A stretch of DNA of 64,000 nucleotides. Origin: Sebastes aleutianus (lineage: Eukaryota; Chordata; Actinopteri; Perciformes; Sebastidae). A model generated the notes under the pieces. That model searched no databases and was not told the origin of the DNA. It saw nothing but the letters and a program-made list of their open reading frames with translations. The first letter of the stretch is position 1; the number at the start of each line of letters is the position of its first letter. The position numbers and the translations under genes were made by a program. Positions 24,337 to 36,399 of the stretch are shown here, in pieces. The stretch spans positions 11,082,944 through 11,146,943 of the forward strand of contig CAKAKS010000038.1 in assembly GCA_916700875.1 (NCBI GenBank), in the 5' to 3' direction.

Positions 24337-25506
24337 TCACACATCACCAGCAGTGGAGTCTTCACTTGTTGTTGCACCATAGTATCTATCGCTGTTGCGT
24401 ATCAATCTGCGTCCTGCAACTACAGTCTTACAGCAGGTCACAAGAGCGAAGCAACATCCACAGACGAACATGAGAGTTGAAAGGACCCACACCAGGGTGG
24501 TGACAACGAAGGCAAACATGTAGGTTGTCCTATGGCAGTATCGCGGTGTTCCAGGTGTGTAGTCGGGAGGATAGACAGGATAAACCCAGGTATTGCCTAT
24601 AGGAGATTTAGAGTTAAAACTACACACTGAACTGAACTTAAAGGCTGTGAAAACACCTTTGGGTCCAACATGAACACAAACAGATTTCTGCCTGTGCTGT
24701 TTTCACTGGTTAAAAGTGGAAAAAAAGACGATTTCCATCAATCAGCACATTTGAATCAGAATGTGATGACGGTTGGTGGGTTGTATCTGATCAAACCGCA
24801 CCCACACAGTCCTGATAGAGTTTCGGAGTGTTAAACTCTTAAGGATGTTTGTTTTGTGTGTCACATTTTCAAGCCCCTGAAAAATTGCCCTCAAATCTAA
24901 AAACAAATTTTCAGGGGCCTTTAAACTAAGTATTAGAAGTATAACGTAGCATGAAATGTATTTTTCTCCCACCTGCAATGAACCAGCCGAAACTGAAGAG
25001 GTGTAGGAAGGCTGTGCAGGACGTGCACATGAAGAACCCCATGCCGTCCCCCCAGGTGGTCTTGGTGTAGGTCAGAGACAGAGAGAGGAGGCTGGTTGCT
25101 CCCAGCACTATCAGGTAAATGGGGATCTTGGGCTGTACTGGACATCGGCTCAGATGTGTGGCCCCTATGAAGCACGTAAGAAGAAAGAAAGAAACCAGAA
25201 AGATGTCAATATTAACATGGCGTTATGAAAAGATTCCAAAAATAATACTGCTTGTTGTCAAAATAATACATAAAATATTGCAGTGATCAAATAGAAGTAA
25301 ACCCACCAAAACCAATGGCAGCAATCATAACCATCCACCAAATAATATTCACCACAACTATGAGAAAGGAAGAGGGAAAGGGTAAAAGAACAGTAAAACA
25401 AATAAATAAGGCAGACATAAATGTAACAGAGAGAAGACTTCTAACCAAGTGATGAAATGACCACGGGTCTTCGAGGCCTGCCTTCGACATCTGGAGACGC
25501 GTTCAT
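24337..25506 (-). CDS. TMEM272-like four-transmembrane protein, 4 coding exons
   Basis: Minus-strand coding exons: 25506-25446, 25357-25307, 25164-24973 and 24596-24337. All are GT-AG with consistent phase, giving 187 aa. The predicted membrane segments are a first helix built across exons 1-2 (SSLVVVNIIWWMVMIAAIGF); a short loop with CPVQPKIPIYLIVLGA leading into helix 2; helix 3 around TSCTAFLHLFSFGWFIAG; and helix 4 (YMFAFVVTTLVWVLSTLMFV) followed by a Cys-rich CGCCFALVTCC end. The C-P-x-QPKIPIYLIV and YCHRTTYMFAF signatures fit the fish TMEM272-like family as I recall it; function is unknown. The start codon lies two bases inside an exon after a CTGCAG acceptor, so a non-coding upstream exon is implied (beyond 25520). 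Confidence 0.82.
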
Positions 25507-26729
25507 ATCTGCAGTAAAGAAAGTCAGAGTCTTGTCACAGTTATACACAGACATCAACAGGAAGATGAGCTGCAGCAGCAGTGTTATACTATACCTGTCC
25601 AGCTCTGAATGGAGACACTTTAAAGCCTTTTTTCTTCCTCCAGTATTCACTAAAGAGTGTCGGCGTTAGTTACTTCAAGCAGTCAACTTTGTGCACATCC
25701 TTTTGCTGTTTGGGCAGGATGTTAAGACATGTTGTTTCAAACCAACGTATTTCAACAACTGTTTCGCAACTCTGTGCTTAGAGGAAATAATGATACAATC
25801 TGTCATCTGATACAAACTATCTGCACGCAGAGTGTGTTTTAAACCACAAACTATAGTCACATGGTGTCATATTTCTCTTGCAAACCTCACATTTCTGACA
25901 TTTTACATTTTGAAAATTCATTGATCAATAAATCTTAATAGGATTGCATCGTGCAGCACGAGTGGCCAAATTAATGCAATCCAGCACGGAGAAGACTATG
26001 TGGTGCACTTGCAGTTAGTCAGGCAGGAAAAAACTGTTTTATCAGCTCTCATCAGTGTGGTATTAAATACACACGGTGCACTTGCATCACACATTTTCTC
26101 ATGTCTATATCTTCTGTAGAACAGTTGAACAGTGAAAACTGAGTGCACCTGCTTATGGTTGGTTAAAATACACATTCAGTTCGCCAAAATAAAAATATGT
26201 TTTTGAATAGTATACAATATTCAAGTGATTCCTAAAAAGTGTCTTTTAGTTTGACAAGATTGGCAGAATGGTTGGAACTCACCAGTGAAAGCTAAATGCA
26301 GAGATGAAGATTTATTGATCAAATAATGAAAGAAAAAAAAGAAGAAGAAAGAAACCTCATTTAAAGAACAGCGTGTACAAGTACAAGTATAAACATATAA
26401 ACATTCATTTAATGGTATATAAAGGAATAATTTAAGCTTTATTATTCTATTCTGTTTTATGCTGAGTACAGAAGACACTGACATTGATCTCTTTCGGGGT
26501 ACAAAGTATGACGGTACGGGTAAGCAAACATTGTGAGTGTATTGACCCATGAGCTGACAGAAAAACAAACAGGTGTAGCCAGTGAAAATACTGACTGATG
26601 GTGGTGATGTATTTCATGTATGTGTGTTGAAGGTATAAAGATGGACAGTTGGAAATATAACATCGCTCAATGCCTGGACAGTATCTGTGACTGTTGAAGG
26701 AGGCTAAATAATGCTCAAACTTATTCTAC
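25507..26729. other. Intergenic sequence, no gene recognised
   Basis: This lies upstream of the TMEM272-like coding start and must include its promoter and non-coding 5' exon. Open frames in it are short and without recognisable domains. A purine-rich tract lies at 26330-26355. Confidence 0.45.
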
Positions 26730-27242
26730 ATTTTGGCAAGGAAAAACTGGCATGGCCATTTTCAAAGGGGTCCCTTGACCTCTGACCTCAAGATATGTTA
26801 ATGCAAATGGGTTCTATGGGTACCCACGAGTCTGCCCTTTACAGATATGCCCACTTTATGATAATCACATGCAGTTTTAGAGCAAGTCATAGTCAAGTCA
26901 GCACACTGACACACTGACAGCTGTTGTTGAGTTTGCCATGTTATGATTTGAGCACATTATTTTTATACTAAATGCAGTACCTGTGAGGGTTTCTGGACAA
27001 TATTTGTCATTGTTTTGTGTTGTTAATTGATTTCCAATAATAAATATATACATACATTTGCATAAAGCAAGCATATTTGCCCACTCCCATGTTGATAAGA
27101 ATATTAAATACTTGACAAATCTCCCTTTAAGGTACATTTTGAACAGATAAAAAAATTTGGGATTAATTTGGGATTAATCATGATTAACTATGGACAATCA
27201 TGCGATTAATCGTGATTAAATATTTTAATCGACTGACAGCCC
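26730..27242 (+). repeat. Dispersed repeat (GACCTCTGACCTCAAGATAT family), direct copy
   Basis: The same family as 22140-22545, in the opposite orientation. It contains CCTTGACCTCTGACCTCAAG, GGTTCTATGGGTACCCACGA and a TTAATCGTGATTAAATATTT / CGACTGACAGCCC end. It abuts the 3' end of the first PI-PLC gene. Confidence 0.75.
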
Positions 27243-27283
27243 GAGTTACAACTATTGAATCTGAGCTACAACGGCAGTATTTG

Positions 27284-29035
27284 CTATGCATATATATATA
27301 TATTAGTAAAAATATTCTTTCTCAGTGAAGAAAGTATATCATATATAGTATTTTTCAAACTTGCTTCACTATGTATTGCGTCAAAGGCCTGTTTTCTCTT
27401 TATGCCCTCTCTCCGTTGGAAGTCAATGATCATTTGAATAACAGGAGCAGCAGGGAAGTCCATGCATATGATTCCAAGACGCTGGTTCAGGTCCGTCTTG
27501 GCACTCAGGTAGTCGTACAGTTGTGAATTGACGCGCTGAGCGACGGCTCTGGGGTACGCAAACAAACCAGCTCCACTGCTGTAGGTGAGAAAAATCTTGT
27601 CCTTATTTCCTGCAGGTGCAGCCTCCAGGTGCTCATAGACGCTCTGCCATTTCTTCTCCACATGCAGGAGTGAGTATACCTACAGGGAACAACAAATGTT
27701 TAATAACTCAGAAGCATTCAATTCAATTCTTTATGCATTTTTATAAATTGCTAATGATGCGGGCAATAGGGTTTGTAGTACCCTTTCAAATGTACATGGT
27801 TCGGTTTTTGATCCTAACCCTTTGACCAGTGATTCGCTAACCAAGCTGTAGTTGTGGGCTTCTCTACACTGCTCTGCTTAATTTTCTTTCTTTTCTCCCT
27901 TTGCTGTTGGCTAGAGTTGGTTTTGATGTGTGTTTGTTGATTTTTATTTTGAAAATGTAATACAATTTATAAAATAATATGTTTTCATACCTTCCATTTA
28001 TCGGCTATGTCCAGAGAACCATAGCGCATCCCCAAGTCTGGCCCAGAAAAGTCTTGCAGGATGATGAGTTTCCCTCGAGCCTCTCCCATGGTCGGCACGA
28101 GCCGGCTGTGCCACAGCAGGTCCCAGTTAGCGTAGCGATGGATGTAGTCTACCACAGCATCGTAGATGTCATTCGTCTCACTCAACTCCTCCCTCACACG
28201 CATCAGCACTGTCTCACTGGGATACTCTCGAAGGAAGTCAGTCACATTCTCCAGCACGTGGCCGAAGTGCGCCCACTGATAGACCACCCAGTGATGGATG
28301 GTGAGGTTCCCCTTGGCGTGACGGACACGGACGTCTAGGAAGCGGACGCCGGCTCGGAGCTGGGAGGCCAGGCTCCAGGTCTGGCACTGAGCATACACAC
28401 CGCCGTACAGGGCCATGGTGTTGTGGGTCCCAGGCATGGTGATCTCAGACAGCGGCTGATCATCGGGGATGCTGTCCATCCAGGACGGGTTGAGGAACTC
28501 CGGGTTGGGCGTGTCATCATAGTCAGGTCTCTGAACGGCACCGTAACTCAAACCAATGACTCTAAAACATAACAGAGGTTTGCCAGAGGCATAGTCTTTG
28601 TGGTAAATACATCAGGTTTTTATGGGAGGTTTGTCTTGTTCTCAGAGAACATGTCAAAGGTTGGAGTCTTATCGTTCATAATGTGGGTGTTTTAAAGCCA
28701 TTTGAGACTATAACTGTCAATAAATAATGGTGATTAAATTTAGCCTTTGATTGTTTTAGCTTTGTTATTAACAGTGTTTTCTTTCCTTATTACTCCTATT
28801 CATTGAGTGGGTATTTGTTGACTTGAGTGATAAGAAGTAAAACTGCTTTTGGGATAAAGAAAGTTATATTAAATTGAATTGTATTAAATCCTATACGAAT
28901 GCACACAATTGTATTTAGTGTGTTAGAATAATGTATTATCAATGTGACACATTTTCAGTTTACTCACCCCACTAGCACCATCAGCCTAATTAACACCTTC
29001 TCCATTTTCACTGGACCTCCTCTGATGCCGCCCAT
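27284..29035 (-). CDS. Secreted PI-PLC X-domain phosphodiesterase, tandem copy A
   Basis: Minus-strand coding exons: 29035-28968, 28561-27991 and 27679-27284 (GT-AG, in frame), giving 344 aa. The N-terminus after the internal Met (MEKVLIRLMVLVGVIGLSYG) looks like a signal peptide. The domain is a phosphatidylinositol-specific PLC X barrel. The first catalytic-type His is in ITMPGTHNTMA (about residue 69); then come FLDVRVRH (Arg near 101) and the second His pair in NLTIHH (112-113). These correspond to the two general acid/base histidines of bacterial-type PI-PLC. Single-domain architecture without PH, Y or C2 domains suggests a Ca-independent enzyme that cleaves PI or GPI lipids; substrate is inference. 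Exon 3 carries WQSVYEHLEAAP and LGIICMDFPAAP. A conserved non-coding exon with donor at 30161 lies upstream. It is paralogous to the gene at 32578-35611. The start could be the Met at 29035, the one before it (29038), or the internal Met. Confidence 0.9.
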
Positions 29036-29219
29036 CATTGATTGATCAGTTCTGATGATCAGCAGAGGCAAAGGCAAGGAAAACACAACTGAGGTCAACA
29101 TCGAACTATAAAGCGAGGAATCTCTGTTTTTCTTTATGTCCCTCACGTATCTCAAGAACCTGAACAGGCATGTTTTGAACATGCACTGCACTAGTTTAGT
29201 TAAATGTAACATGAATAAC

Positions 29220-29850
29220 AACAGACAGTAACGTCAAAGCCACACACACAAATATGTTGTTGGTGAAGAAGAAGACATAAAGCTTGCAATTTGTTACAAC
29301 TGCAAGTCCAAAATAAGCCGTGGAAGAACGACCTTAAAACATTTGGAACAACTAACTTAATCAGACACTTATTATATTGTTGTTTCCAGTGAAACAGCTA
29401 ATGATGCGTTCAAGCTCCATTCAGTAAAAACTGAGTAGGCCATTGGGTATATTATAATATTATCATGATGTGTTCAAATGTAATCTTGTAAAACTTAGTT
29501 TTTGGTGAGATATTTGAATAAATACAGTTGTTTGAAGGAGATGTTTTCACAGCAATATAAAATAGATTATAGAGAGGGAATTATGACCTGTTTAAATTCC
29601 TAACACTACCTCTAAGCAGCAATTAAAACTACTGATGCCAAGATTTTTTCATCATTTGAATTGTGTGTTTTAATGCAAATAACCACTATAGATGACGATA
29701 ACAAGGTCAAAGGAGAACATTTCGATTTTTTTTACGGTTTACACGAACTCTGGGACAGTTGAAAAAATCGGAATCGGCAGGTCAGACTTTTAAAAAAATC
29801 GGAAATTGGAATCAGCCAAGAAAAATGCAATCGGTGCATCTCTACTACAT
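29220..29850 (+). pseudogene. hAT/ZBED-type transposon remnant in PI-PLC copy A
   Basis: A plus-strand frame near 29268 reads KLAICYNCKSKISRGRTTLK, a BED zinc-finger-like CxxC segment. It shifts frame into TNLIRHL, the usual following His motif. About 400 bp on is a terminal-type segment with AAAAAATCGGAATCGGCAGG and GCAATCGGTGCATCTCTAC. The catalytic region is missing. The paralogous copy at 35612-36180 lacks this insertion, so it arrived after the gene duplication. Confidence 0.65.
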
Positions 29851-30160
29851 TTATCTAAACTTTAGGTAAATCATTATTGTTCAATATCTGTTGAGAATAA
29901 AACAGATTAGATTTCCCATCAACTCTCATTCTCTCCCAGGCTAGCTATCTTTTAGTAAGGCAGGTGCCTATTACAAAAAAAAACCACTTTCACTTCATGA
30001 AAATGTGTTGGCCAATATAAAAACCAAACAAACAAACAGTGGGAACAATTCGATCCCGGTCGGGGTTGAGGTTGACCTCAATCACCTCTCCAGGATATTT
30101 CAATGGCAAACTACCTTTTTTTAATCAAAATACTGAACCTACTGATGTGTTGATTCATAC

Positions 30161-30260
30161 CTGAAACCAGAAGATGTTCGTCCTCAGTCCGGTCCGGGTG
30201 TCTGGGGACAGAAAGAGAGGAGCTGAGGTGGTCAGAGGCAGTGTCAGAGTCAGTGTGTCG
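30161..30260 (-). other. Putative non-coding first exon of PI-PLC copy A
   Basis: On the minus strand, a GGTTTCAG|GTATGAA donor ends at 30161. The 100 bp upstream of it is strongly conserved with 36179-36270 in front of copy B. A matching acceptor (CTGCTGATCATCAG) lies just before the coding exon at 29060. The 5' limit and promoter are not defined. Confidence 0.5.
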
Positions 30261-30559
30261 GCCTGGGATGTTATTGTGGGAAATACCATAGAGGAGCAAC
30301 TGAGCTCCACGCTGCAGAGCAGAGGTGGGAGTAGAGGGGTGTGTTTGTGTGTGAGGATTTATTTATCTGATCACATCCCTCATTTATTGTGGTTCAATTA
30401 TCAATCCAAAAATCAAGTCAAGGAAGTTGATCTGACCAGTGATAAAGGTTTCTTTAAGTCCACGTTGAGGATGTTTGCCTTGCTACAACATTGTACCAGG
30501 TCTTATTTTAAAATAAAACAATTTAGTAACTTCACAGGAATGAAAATACAAAATTGAAT

Positions 30560-31600
30560 CTGGTCAGTAGAGTGACTTTATAATCCCTCAGAAAAAAACA
30601 ATTATTCTAGTTAAAACAGTATTAAGGGCTTGTCTATGTGCATCGACTACAGGTGATTGTGTTTAGATGTAATACAGTTCCCTCCAGGTGATCCTGAGAT
30701 ATCGCTTTAACGAGAATGGGAAGGACGTAAGGTCACCCTGACCTTGACCTTTGACCACCAAAATCTAATCTAAAGATCTGTGATACTGTAACTGGTTAAA
30801 AAAATACACATGATTTTGTCACCCTGTAGCTGTTCAGCCTGTTAACTCCCTCGTCATAGGTATGATACGTGCCCAGGCTGCCTATTGGCCTGCATGACGT
30901 TGAGTATCTAGCTACTATTAACAGGACTACTTGTGTTCAGGGATCTGAGTTTATGGTTTATTTGTGATGTGCTGTGTGTTTACTAACAGTGGATGTTGCT
31001 CCAGTCGAGACTGGCCAATAGAGATGTGTCTTACGTCTTTCAACGTCGGTCGTGTAGGTGGGTGAGATTGAACAGCAAACAAAACTTTGGATCCGCAAAC
31101 AAAAGTTGTGGAATTGCAAACAAAACTTTTGGATTCGCATTAATACAGTTTTAATCCCAATTTTATTTGACTGGCAATAAAACATTTATTTGATTGCAGG
31201 GTTGTTAGTTTTGCTCTTTAATCTATTTCTTTTTTTATTACAGTGTGGAAAGTTTTGCTCTTAAACCTATTGTGTTTGATTGGATGATAAAGACTTTAGT
31301 AACTCCATCAGCTGCTGTCCAGACTGTATGTCTGTTTTCAAACTAGATGCTGCAAGATGATCAGTGTGCTTCAGTTTCTCTTCTTTCCCAGGTTAAACCC
31401 AGTAAAGTACTAAAAGCAAACTTGACACTGTACCAAACTGTAGGCCTTATTTCATAACATTATAAAATAACTTGCAATGTTCCACAAAAACATAATGGAT
31501 TATCATTACCATTAATGTTTGATACATCATAATAATACTACTTTGTTTGGGGGTTTTGAGTACACTTAAACAAATATAAATTTTTTTAGGTGGCTAAAAT
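30560..31600. other. Intergenic DNA between the PI-PLC genes; partly duplicated
   Basis: The piece at about 31305-31420 (GCTGCTGTCCAGAC, ACTAGATGCTGCAAG, TTCTCTTCTTTCCCAGGTTA) recurs at about 37420-37540. It therefore belongs to the duplicated block and marks its right part. No gene was recognised. Confidence 0.55.
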
Positions 31601-31604
31601 AAGT

Positions 31605-31903
31605 AAGGTTGCAACCAACTGAAACTTCTCCCATGTGCCAAGCGTGTAGGAGAACTACAGTGGCCGATGTGAACATGTTAATGGCTCTCTCTAGAGCCAG
31701 TGTTTGGTTTGTCAAAATATGGCAGCCGGCTCCGTGAAGAGGACCCGCTGCCTATGTAGATATAAACGGCTCTTTCTAAAGTAACGAAAACACAGCGATC
31801 CTTATTTTCAGGTGATTATACACTAATGCAAACATAGTTATGAACATTAGATTCCATTCCTGCTAATATATCACCCAAAATACTACACACTGGCCCTTTA
31901 AAG
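31605..31903 (-). repeat. MITE-like repeat (GGCTCTCTCTAGAGCCAGTG family), copy 1
   Basis: It shares long segments with 34104-34292 and 41466-41785, for example CTACATAGGCAGCGGGTCC (in complement), the GCCAGTGTTTGGTTTGTC block and the TTGCAACCAACTTAAACTTC-type end. It ends at a GGCCCTTTAA motif. It is non-coding. Confidence 0.7.
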
Positions 31904-32577
31904 TGTACCAGTAAACCATGCAAAGACAATAAATCCAATGTGAAATTAGCAATCTGCTTCAGTAAGAATGTGTCTCAAGTTGTGTGACAGTTGAAGTGGG
32001 TTTGTGATGCAAAGGTTGACACACTTGTTGCTGACCACCACCTCACACACCAACGACCCAGAACAGGATGTTAGTGCCAACACAACCTGATGCCAAGTGC
32101 CTCTGCAGCAGCACTGCCACCCTGTGACAAAGAAACACATTGTGCTAACATCCTGGCTTTAACATTATATTAAATATTTCCAAGGTGGAGCGGAACATTA
32201 TTGATATTTATTTGGCTTACTTTAACTTTATCACAGTTACTAAATGACCTGACTGGTGATGTATATTCACAAAATGTGTCAAAACAGCAATTATAACCCA
32301 ATTCAGCACTTTTCACTGCAGTTTATTACTGCACAAAACTTCACAGGTTGACCATTTATGATTTTTTTTGTATGTTGCATTTATTTTGTTCCCAGTATCT
32401 TTGGTGAAATGACACAATGAGAAGTATCATCTGAGGTATAATTTAGATCATGTTTGTTACAGTAAAGTGGTAAAGTTACACCAAACTATTGAATCCAAGC
32501 TACAACTGCAGTATTTGATGTCTCATCGATCGTACAGTCATTGACCAGTCTACTGTTCCCTCGAGCTTGATTTTGGC
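31904..32577. other. Flank downstream of PI-PLC copy B
   Basis: The last 100 bp (about 32480-32577) match the region just past copy A (27245-27283) and are part of the duplicated unit, probably the 3' UTR of copy B. The rest shows no recognisable gene. Confidence 0.5.
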
Positions 32578-35500
32578 TCAGACATTAACATTAAAATGTT
32601 TGATCATCTTCTTTCTCAGTGAAGAAATTGTATTTTTCAAACTTGCCTTGCTAAGTACCGCGTTAACGGCCTGTTTTCTCTTTATGCCCTCTCTCAGTTG
32701 GAAGTCAATGATCATTTGAATAGCAGGAGCAGCAGGGAAGTCCATGCATATGATTCCAAGGCGCTGGTTCAGGTCCGTCTTGGCCCTCAGGTAGTCGTAC
32801 AGTTGTGGATTGATGCGCTGAGCGACGGCTCTGGGGTACGCGAACAAACCAGCTCCACTGCTGTAGGTGAGAAAAATCTGGTCCTTGTTTCCTGCAGGTG
32901 CAGCCTCTAGGTGCTCATAGACGCTCTGCCATTTCTCCTCCACATGTATGAGTGTGGGTACCTACAGGGAACAACAAAAGCACTAATTTCAATTCTTTAT
33001 GCATTTTTATGAACTGCTTATGATGCGGGGACCCTCAGCTGTTTGTTTTGGTCCTGTTCACCAGGAATTTGTGATACCCTTTCAAATGTACGTGGCACAG
33101 TTTTTGATCCTAACCCTTTGACCACTGATTTATTAACCAAGCTGTAGTTGTGGCCTTCTTTATACTGCTTTCTCAATAACTGATTCCTCTCAGTTTATAC
33201 ATGCTGGCTGGAGAATGTAAAGACACACCTCAAGCTCGAATAGCTAAAGCGTACTCCTCTTGGCTCAACTGGAACATTTAACAAGATCTAGCAACCCTCT
33301 CTGCTACATTACTTTTCATTCTTTGCTGTGGGCTAGAGTTGGTTTTGATGAGTGTTTGTTGATTTTTTTTGTGAAAATGTTGTAAAAATCCGTTTTCATA
33401 CCTTCCAGTTATCGGCTATGTCCAGGGAACCATAGCGCATCCCCAAATCTGGCCCAGAAAAGTCTTGCAGGACGATGACTTTCCCTCGGGCCTCTCCCAT
33501 GGACGGCACGAGCCGGCTGTGCCACAGCAGGTCCCAGTTAGCGTAGCGATGGATGTAGTCTACCACAGCACCGTAGATGTCATTCGTGTCACTCAACTCC
33601 TCCTTCACACGCATCAGCACTGTCTCACTGGGATACTCTCGAAGGAAGTCAGCCACACCCTCCAGCACGTGGCCGAAGTGCGCCCGCTGATAGGACACCC
33701 CGTGATGGATGGTGAGGTTCCCTTTGGCGTGACGGACACGGACGTCTAGGAAGCGGACGCCTGCTCGGAGCTGGGAGGCCAGGCTCCAGGTCTGACACTC
33801 AGCATACACACCGCCGTACAGGGCCATGGCGTTGTGGGTCCCAGGCATGGTGATCTCAGACAGCGGCTGATCATCGGGGATGCTGTCCATCCAGGACGGG
33901 TTGAGGAACTCCGGGTTGGGCGTGTCATCATAGTCAGGTCTCTGAACGGCACCGTAACTCAAACCAATGACTCTAAAACATAACAGAGGTTTGCCAGATG
34001 CATAGCCTTTGTAGTAAAATACATAAAGTTTTTATGGAGATTTGTCTTGTTCTCAGAGAACGTCAAAGGTTGAAGTCTTATCGTTCATGATGTGTGTGTA
34101 ATCACCTGAAAGAATCGTTGTGTTTCTTAGCCTAGAATGAGCCCTTCATATCTACATAGGGAGCGGGTCCTCTTCACGGAGCCTGCCATGATGCACCACC
34201 ATGTTTCTACAGTAGCCCAGAAAAGACAAACCAAATACCGGCTCTAGAGAGAACCCTTCGCCTCTTTACTTTACCTGAAGGCAACTGTAAGCTTCTATTG
34301 AGGTTTTCGAAATGAAGCCTCGCATGTCCGTTAGGTGCGAACCTTCCTTTGTGTGTGTGCTGCAGCAAGTAGAAGAGCAGTTTTTGACCACAGTGAAAAT
34401 CTTGCTTTTGAAAGGCTAAACACCAACAAATATGGATTGAAGCAGGATATTTCGCACCGCTCTGTGACCCAGAGGTTGCGGGCGCTGCCGCTGTATGTGC
34501 TGCTGTCTTAGTCCTTAGTCCAAAACTAGATGTAATAATTTCCAAAATTCACAACATTTTTTTATCTAACGAAATATCCTGCTTCAATCCATATTTGTTG
34601 GCATTTAGCCTGCTCTCTCATTGCGCTCCCCCATGCTGTTGCACACACAAAGGAAGGCTCACACCTTACAGACATTCAGAGCTTCATTCGAAAATCTCAA
34701 TAGAAGGTTTGAATGTAAAAACAAAAAAAATATTGGTTCAGCCCCAGTGGCTCAGTCCAATCCACTTTATTTCCCATTTACAAAGTCAGGGCTGTGTATG
34801 AACACCAGATTTTTTTTCAGCGCGCACACAGAATGGAGAGCCAGCAGACCGTGAGGAGATATTCACTGAATTTGACAAAAAGTGTACTGGATTAGAATCA
34901 CAGACTCAACCTTTAAGTAACACTTCAGAAATGCACAAGAGGGCTGATTAAGCATTACTTAACCATAAAGAGCATTAATAGATGGTTAATAATGGTTAAG
35001 TAATGCTTATATAACACGTACACTAATTTATATGTTAGGCTATAAGTTAAGGAACGTCTAAATGAAGATAAAGGAACAAGCAAACCTCTACATGAAGACC
35101 ATGGAGTGTGTCCACTGATCTCATCCTTTACCAAAAATAAGTCATAAGTTTGTGGATGGACAAGTAAGTGGACAATCATTACCCTTAAATAAACATTTAT
35201 AAAAAACGTTTTATGGCTTAGCTGTGAACTTCATGACATATATGTTAATTAACATATTTATCAACCATTTATTAATATTAGTTGCTTATTATTGTATTAC
35301 TTAACTGTTGCTTATTACTGTATTAACATTAATAAATGTATTTTCAAACATTACATAATGTAAAAAACGAATACCTTAGTTAACATGAACACCATTAGTA
35401 AATGCTTAAAAGACACTTTAGTTACTGTTAATTAACTGTTCATTAAGGGTTATTGATGCATTAAATAATGTTATTTAATATACCTTTATTCTAAACTTTT

Positions 35501-35611
35501 ACCGAATAAATTGTTATCAATTAATCATTTTCAGTTTACTCACCCCACTAGCACCATCAGCTCAATTAACATCTTCTCCATTTTCACGGGACCTCCTCTG
35601 ATGCCGCCCAT
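32578..35611 (-). CDS. Secreted PI-PLC X-domain phosphodiesterase, tandem copy B
   Basis: Minus-strand coding exons: 35611-35544, 33972-33402 and 32961-32578 (GT-AG, in frame), giving 340 aa. It is nearly identical to copy A across the X domain. The ITMPGTHNAMA His and the FLDVRVRH segment are kept. The second His motif NLTIHH is also kept but is followed by Gly (HHGVSYQR) instead of Trp (HHWVVYQW) in copy A. The C-terminal tail differs (SSLRKKMIKHFNVNV against the longer copy A end). The signal-peptide-like start MEKMLIELMVLVG is conserved. At the upstream Met of copy A (29038) this copy has GTG, which favours the MGGIRGG start for both. Intron 1 has grown through insertion of a MITE, a foldback element and AT-rich DNA. 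Expected role: extracellular or lumenal cleavage of phosphatidylinositol or GPI-type lipids, by family inference. Confidence 0.9.
34104..34292 (+). repeat. MITE-like repeat (AGCGGGTCCTCTTCACGGAG family), copy 2, truncated
   Basis: It matches the reverse of 31605-31903 and the left part of 41466-41785 up to GGCTCTAGAGAGAACCC, where the foldback element begins. It lies in intron 1 of PI-PLC copy B. Confidence 0.65.
34293..34714. mobile_element. Foldback element with ~150-190-bp inverted arms
   Basis: The left arm contains CTTCTATTGAGGTTTTCGAA, CCTTCCTTTGTGTGTGTGC and CAACAAATATGGATTGAAGC. The right arm contains their reverse complements in the mirrored order (GCTTCAATCCATATTTGTTG, GCACACACAAAGGAAGG, TTCGAAAATCTCAATAGAAG), with a short unique centre. 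There is no coding frame. Confidence 0.8.
34860..35530. other. AT-rich simple-composition DNA in intron 1 of PI-PLC copy B
   Basis: Repeated short motifs such as TTAACCAT, GGTTAAGTAATGCTTA, CATTAATA and TTAATTAACA occur irregularly. This is probably old, degenerate repeat DNA. It is absent at the equivalent place in copy A. Confidence 0.45.
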
Positions 35612-36178
35612 CACTTATTGATCACTTCTGATGATCAGCAGAGGTGAAAACAAGACAAATACAACTGAGGTCAGCATTTAGTTAAATGTTGAGTGAACAA
35701 CAAATTGTCCAATAAGGAGATAATTTAATTAGATCATTAAGTTATCAATAAACTGGTCAACAGAACAATGAGAAATAATCAAAACATACTGTACATTTGT
35801 GACGGGCACTAAAACTTTAGGCGAATCATGATTGTTTAATATTTGTTGAGAATAAAACAGATTAGATGATAGAAAAACTAAATTTCCTGTCAACTCTTAT
35901 TCTCTCTCAGGCTAGCAAGCATGCACCTGCTATACATTACTAAAAATGAAAACCACTCTCCCTTCACGAAAGGACGTCAGCCCATATAAAAACCAAACAA
36001 ACAGTGGAAACAATTTGATCCCAGTCCGGGTTGAGGTCGACCTCAGCTCACCCCTCCAGGCCATTTCAATGGCAGGCTTAAACCTTTCTAATCCCAAAAC
36101 TCAACCAAACCATCCACTGCTGCTGCATCAAACCTGCTGATGTGTTGATGTGCTGCTCTCGTCCGCTGCGGTTCATAC

Positions 36179-36290
36179 CTGAAACCAGAAGGGGTTCGTC
36201 CTCAGTCCGGTCCGGGTGCCTGGGGACAGAGAGAGAGGAGCGGAGGGGGTCAGAGGCAAAATGACAGAGTCAGTGTGTCGACCTGGGATG
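36179..36290 (-). other. Putative non-coding first exon of PI-PLC copy B
   Basis: The counterpart of 30161-30260: the donor GGTTTCAG|GTATGAA ends at 36179, and the flanking GTCCTCAGTCCGGTCCGGGT is shared by both copies. Conservation through both copies supports an exon or promoter-proximal element; the limits are estimated. Confidence 0.5.
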
Positions 36291-36399
36291 TTATTGAGGG
36301 GAATACCATAGAGGAGCAGGGGTGGGCGTAGAGGGGTGTGTTTGTGTGTGAGGGGTATTCATCTCATCACGTCCCTCATTCATTGTGATTCAGAAATAC

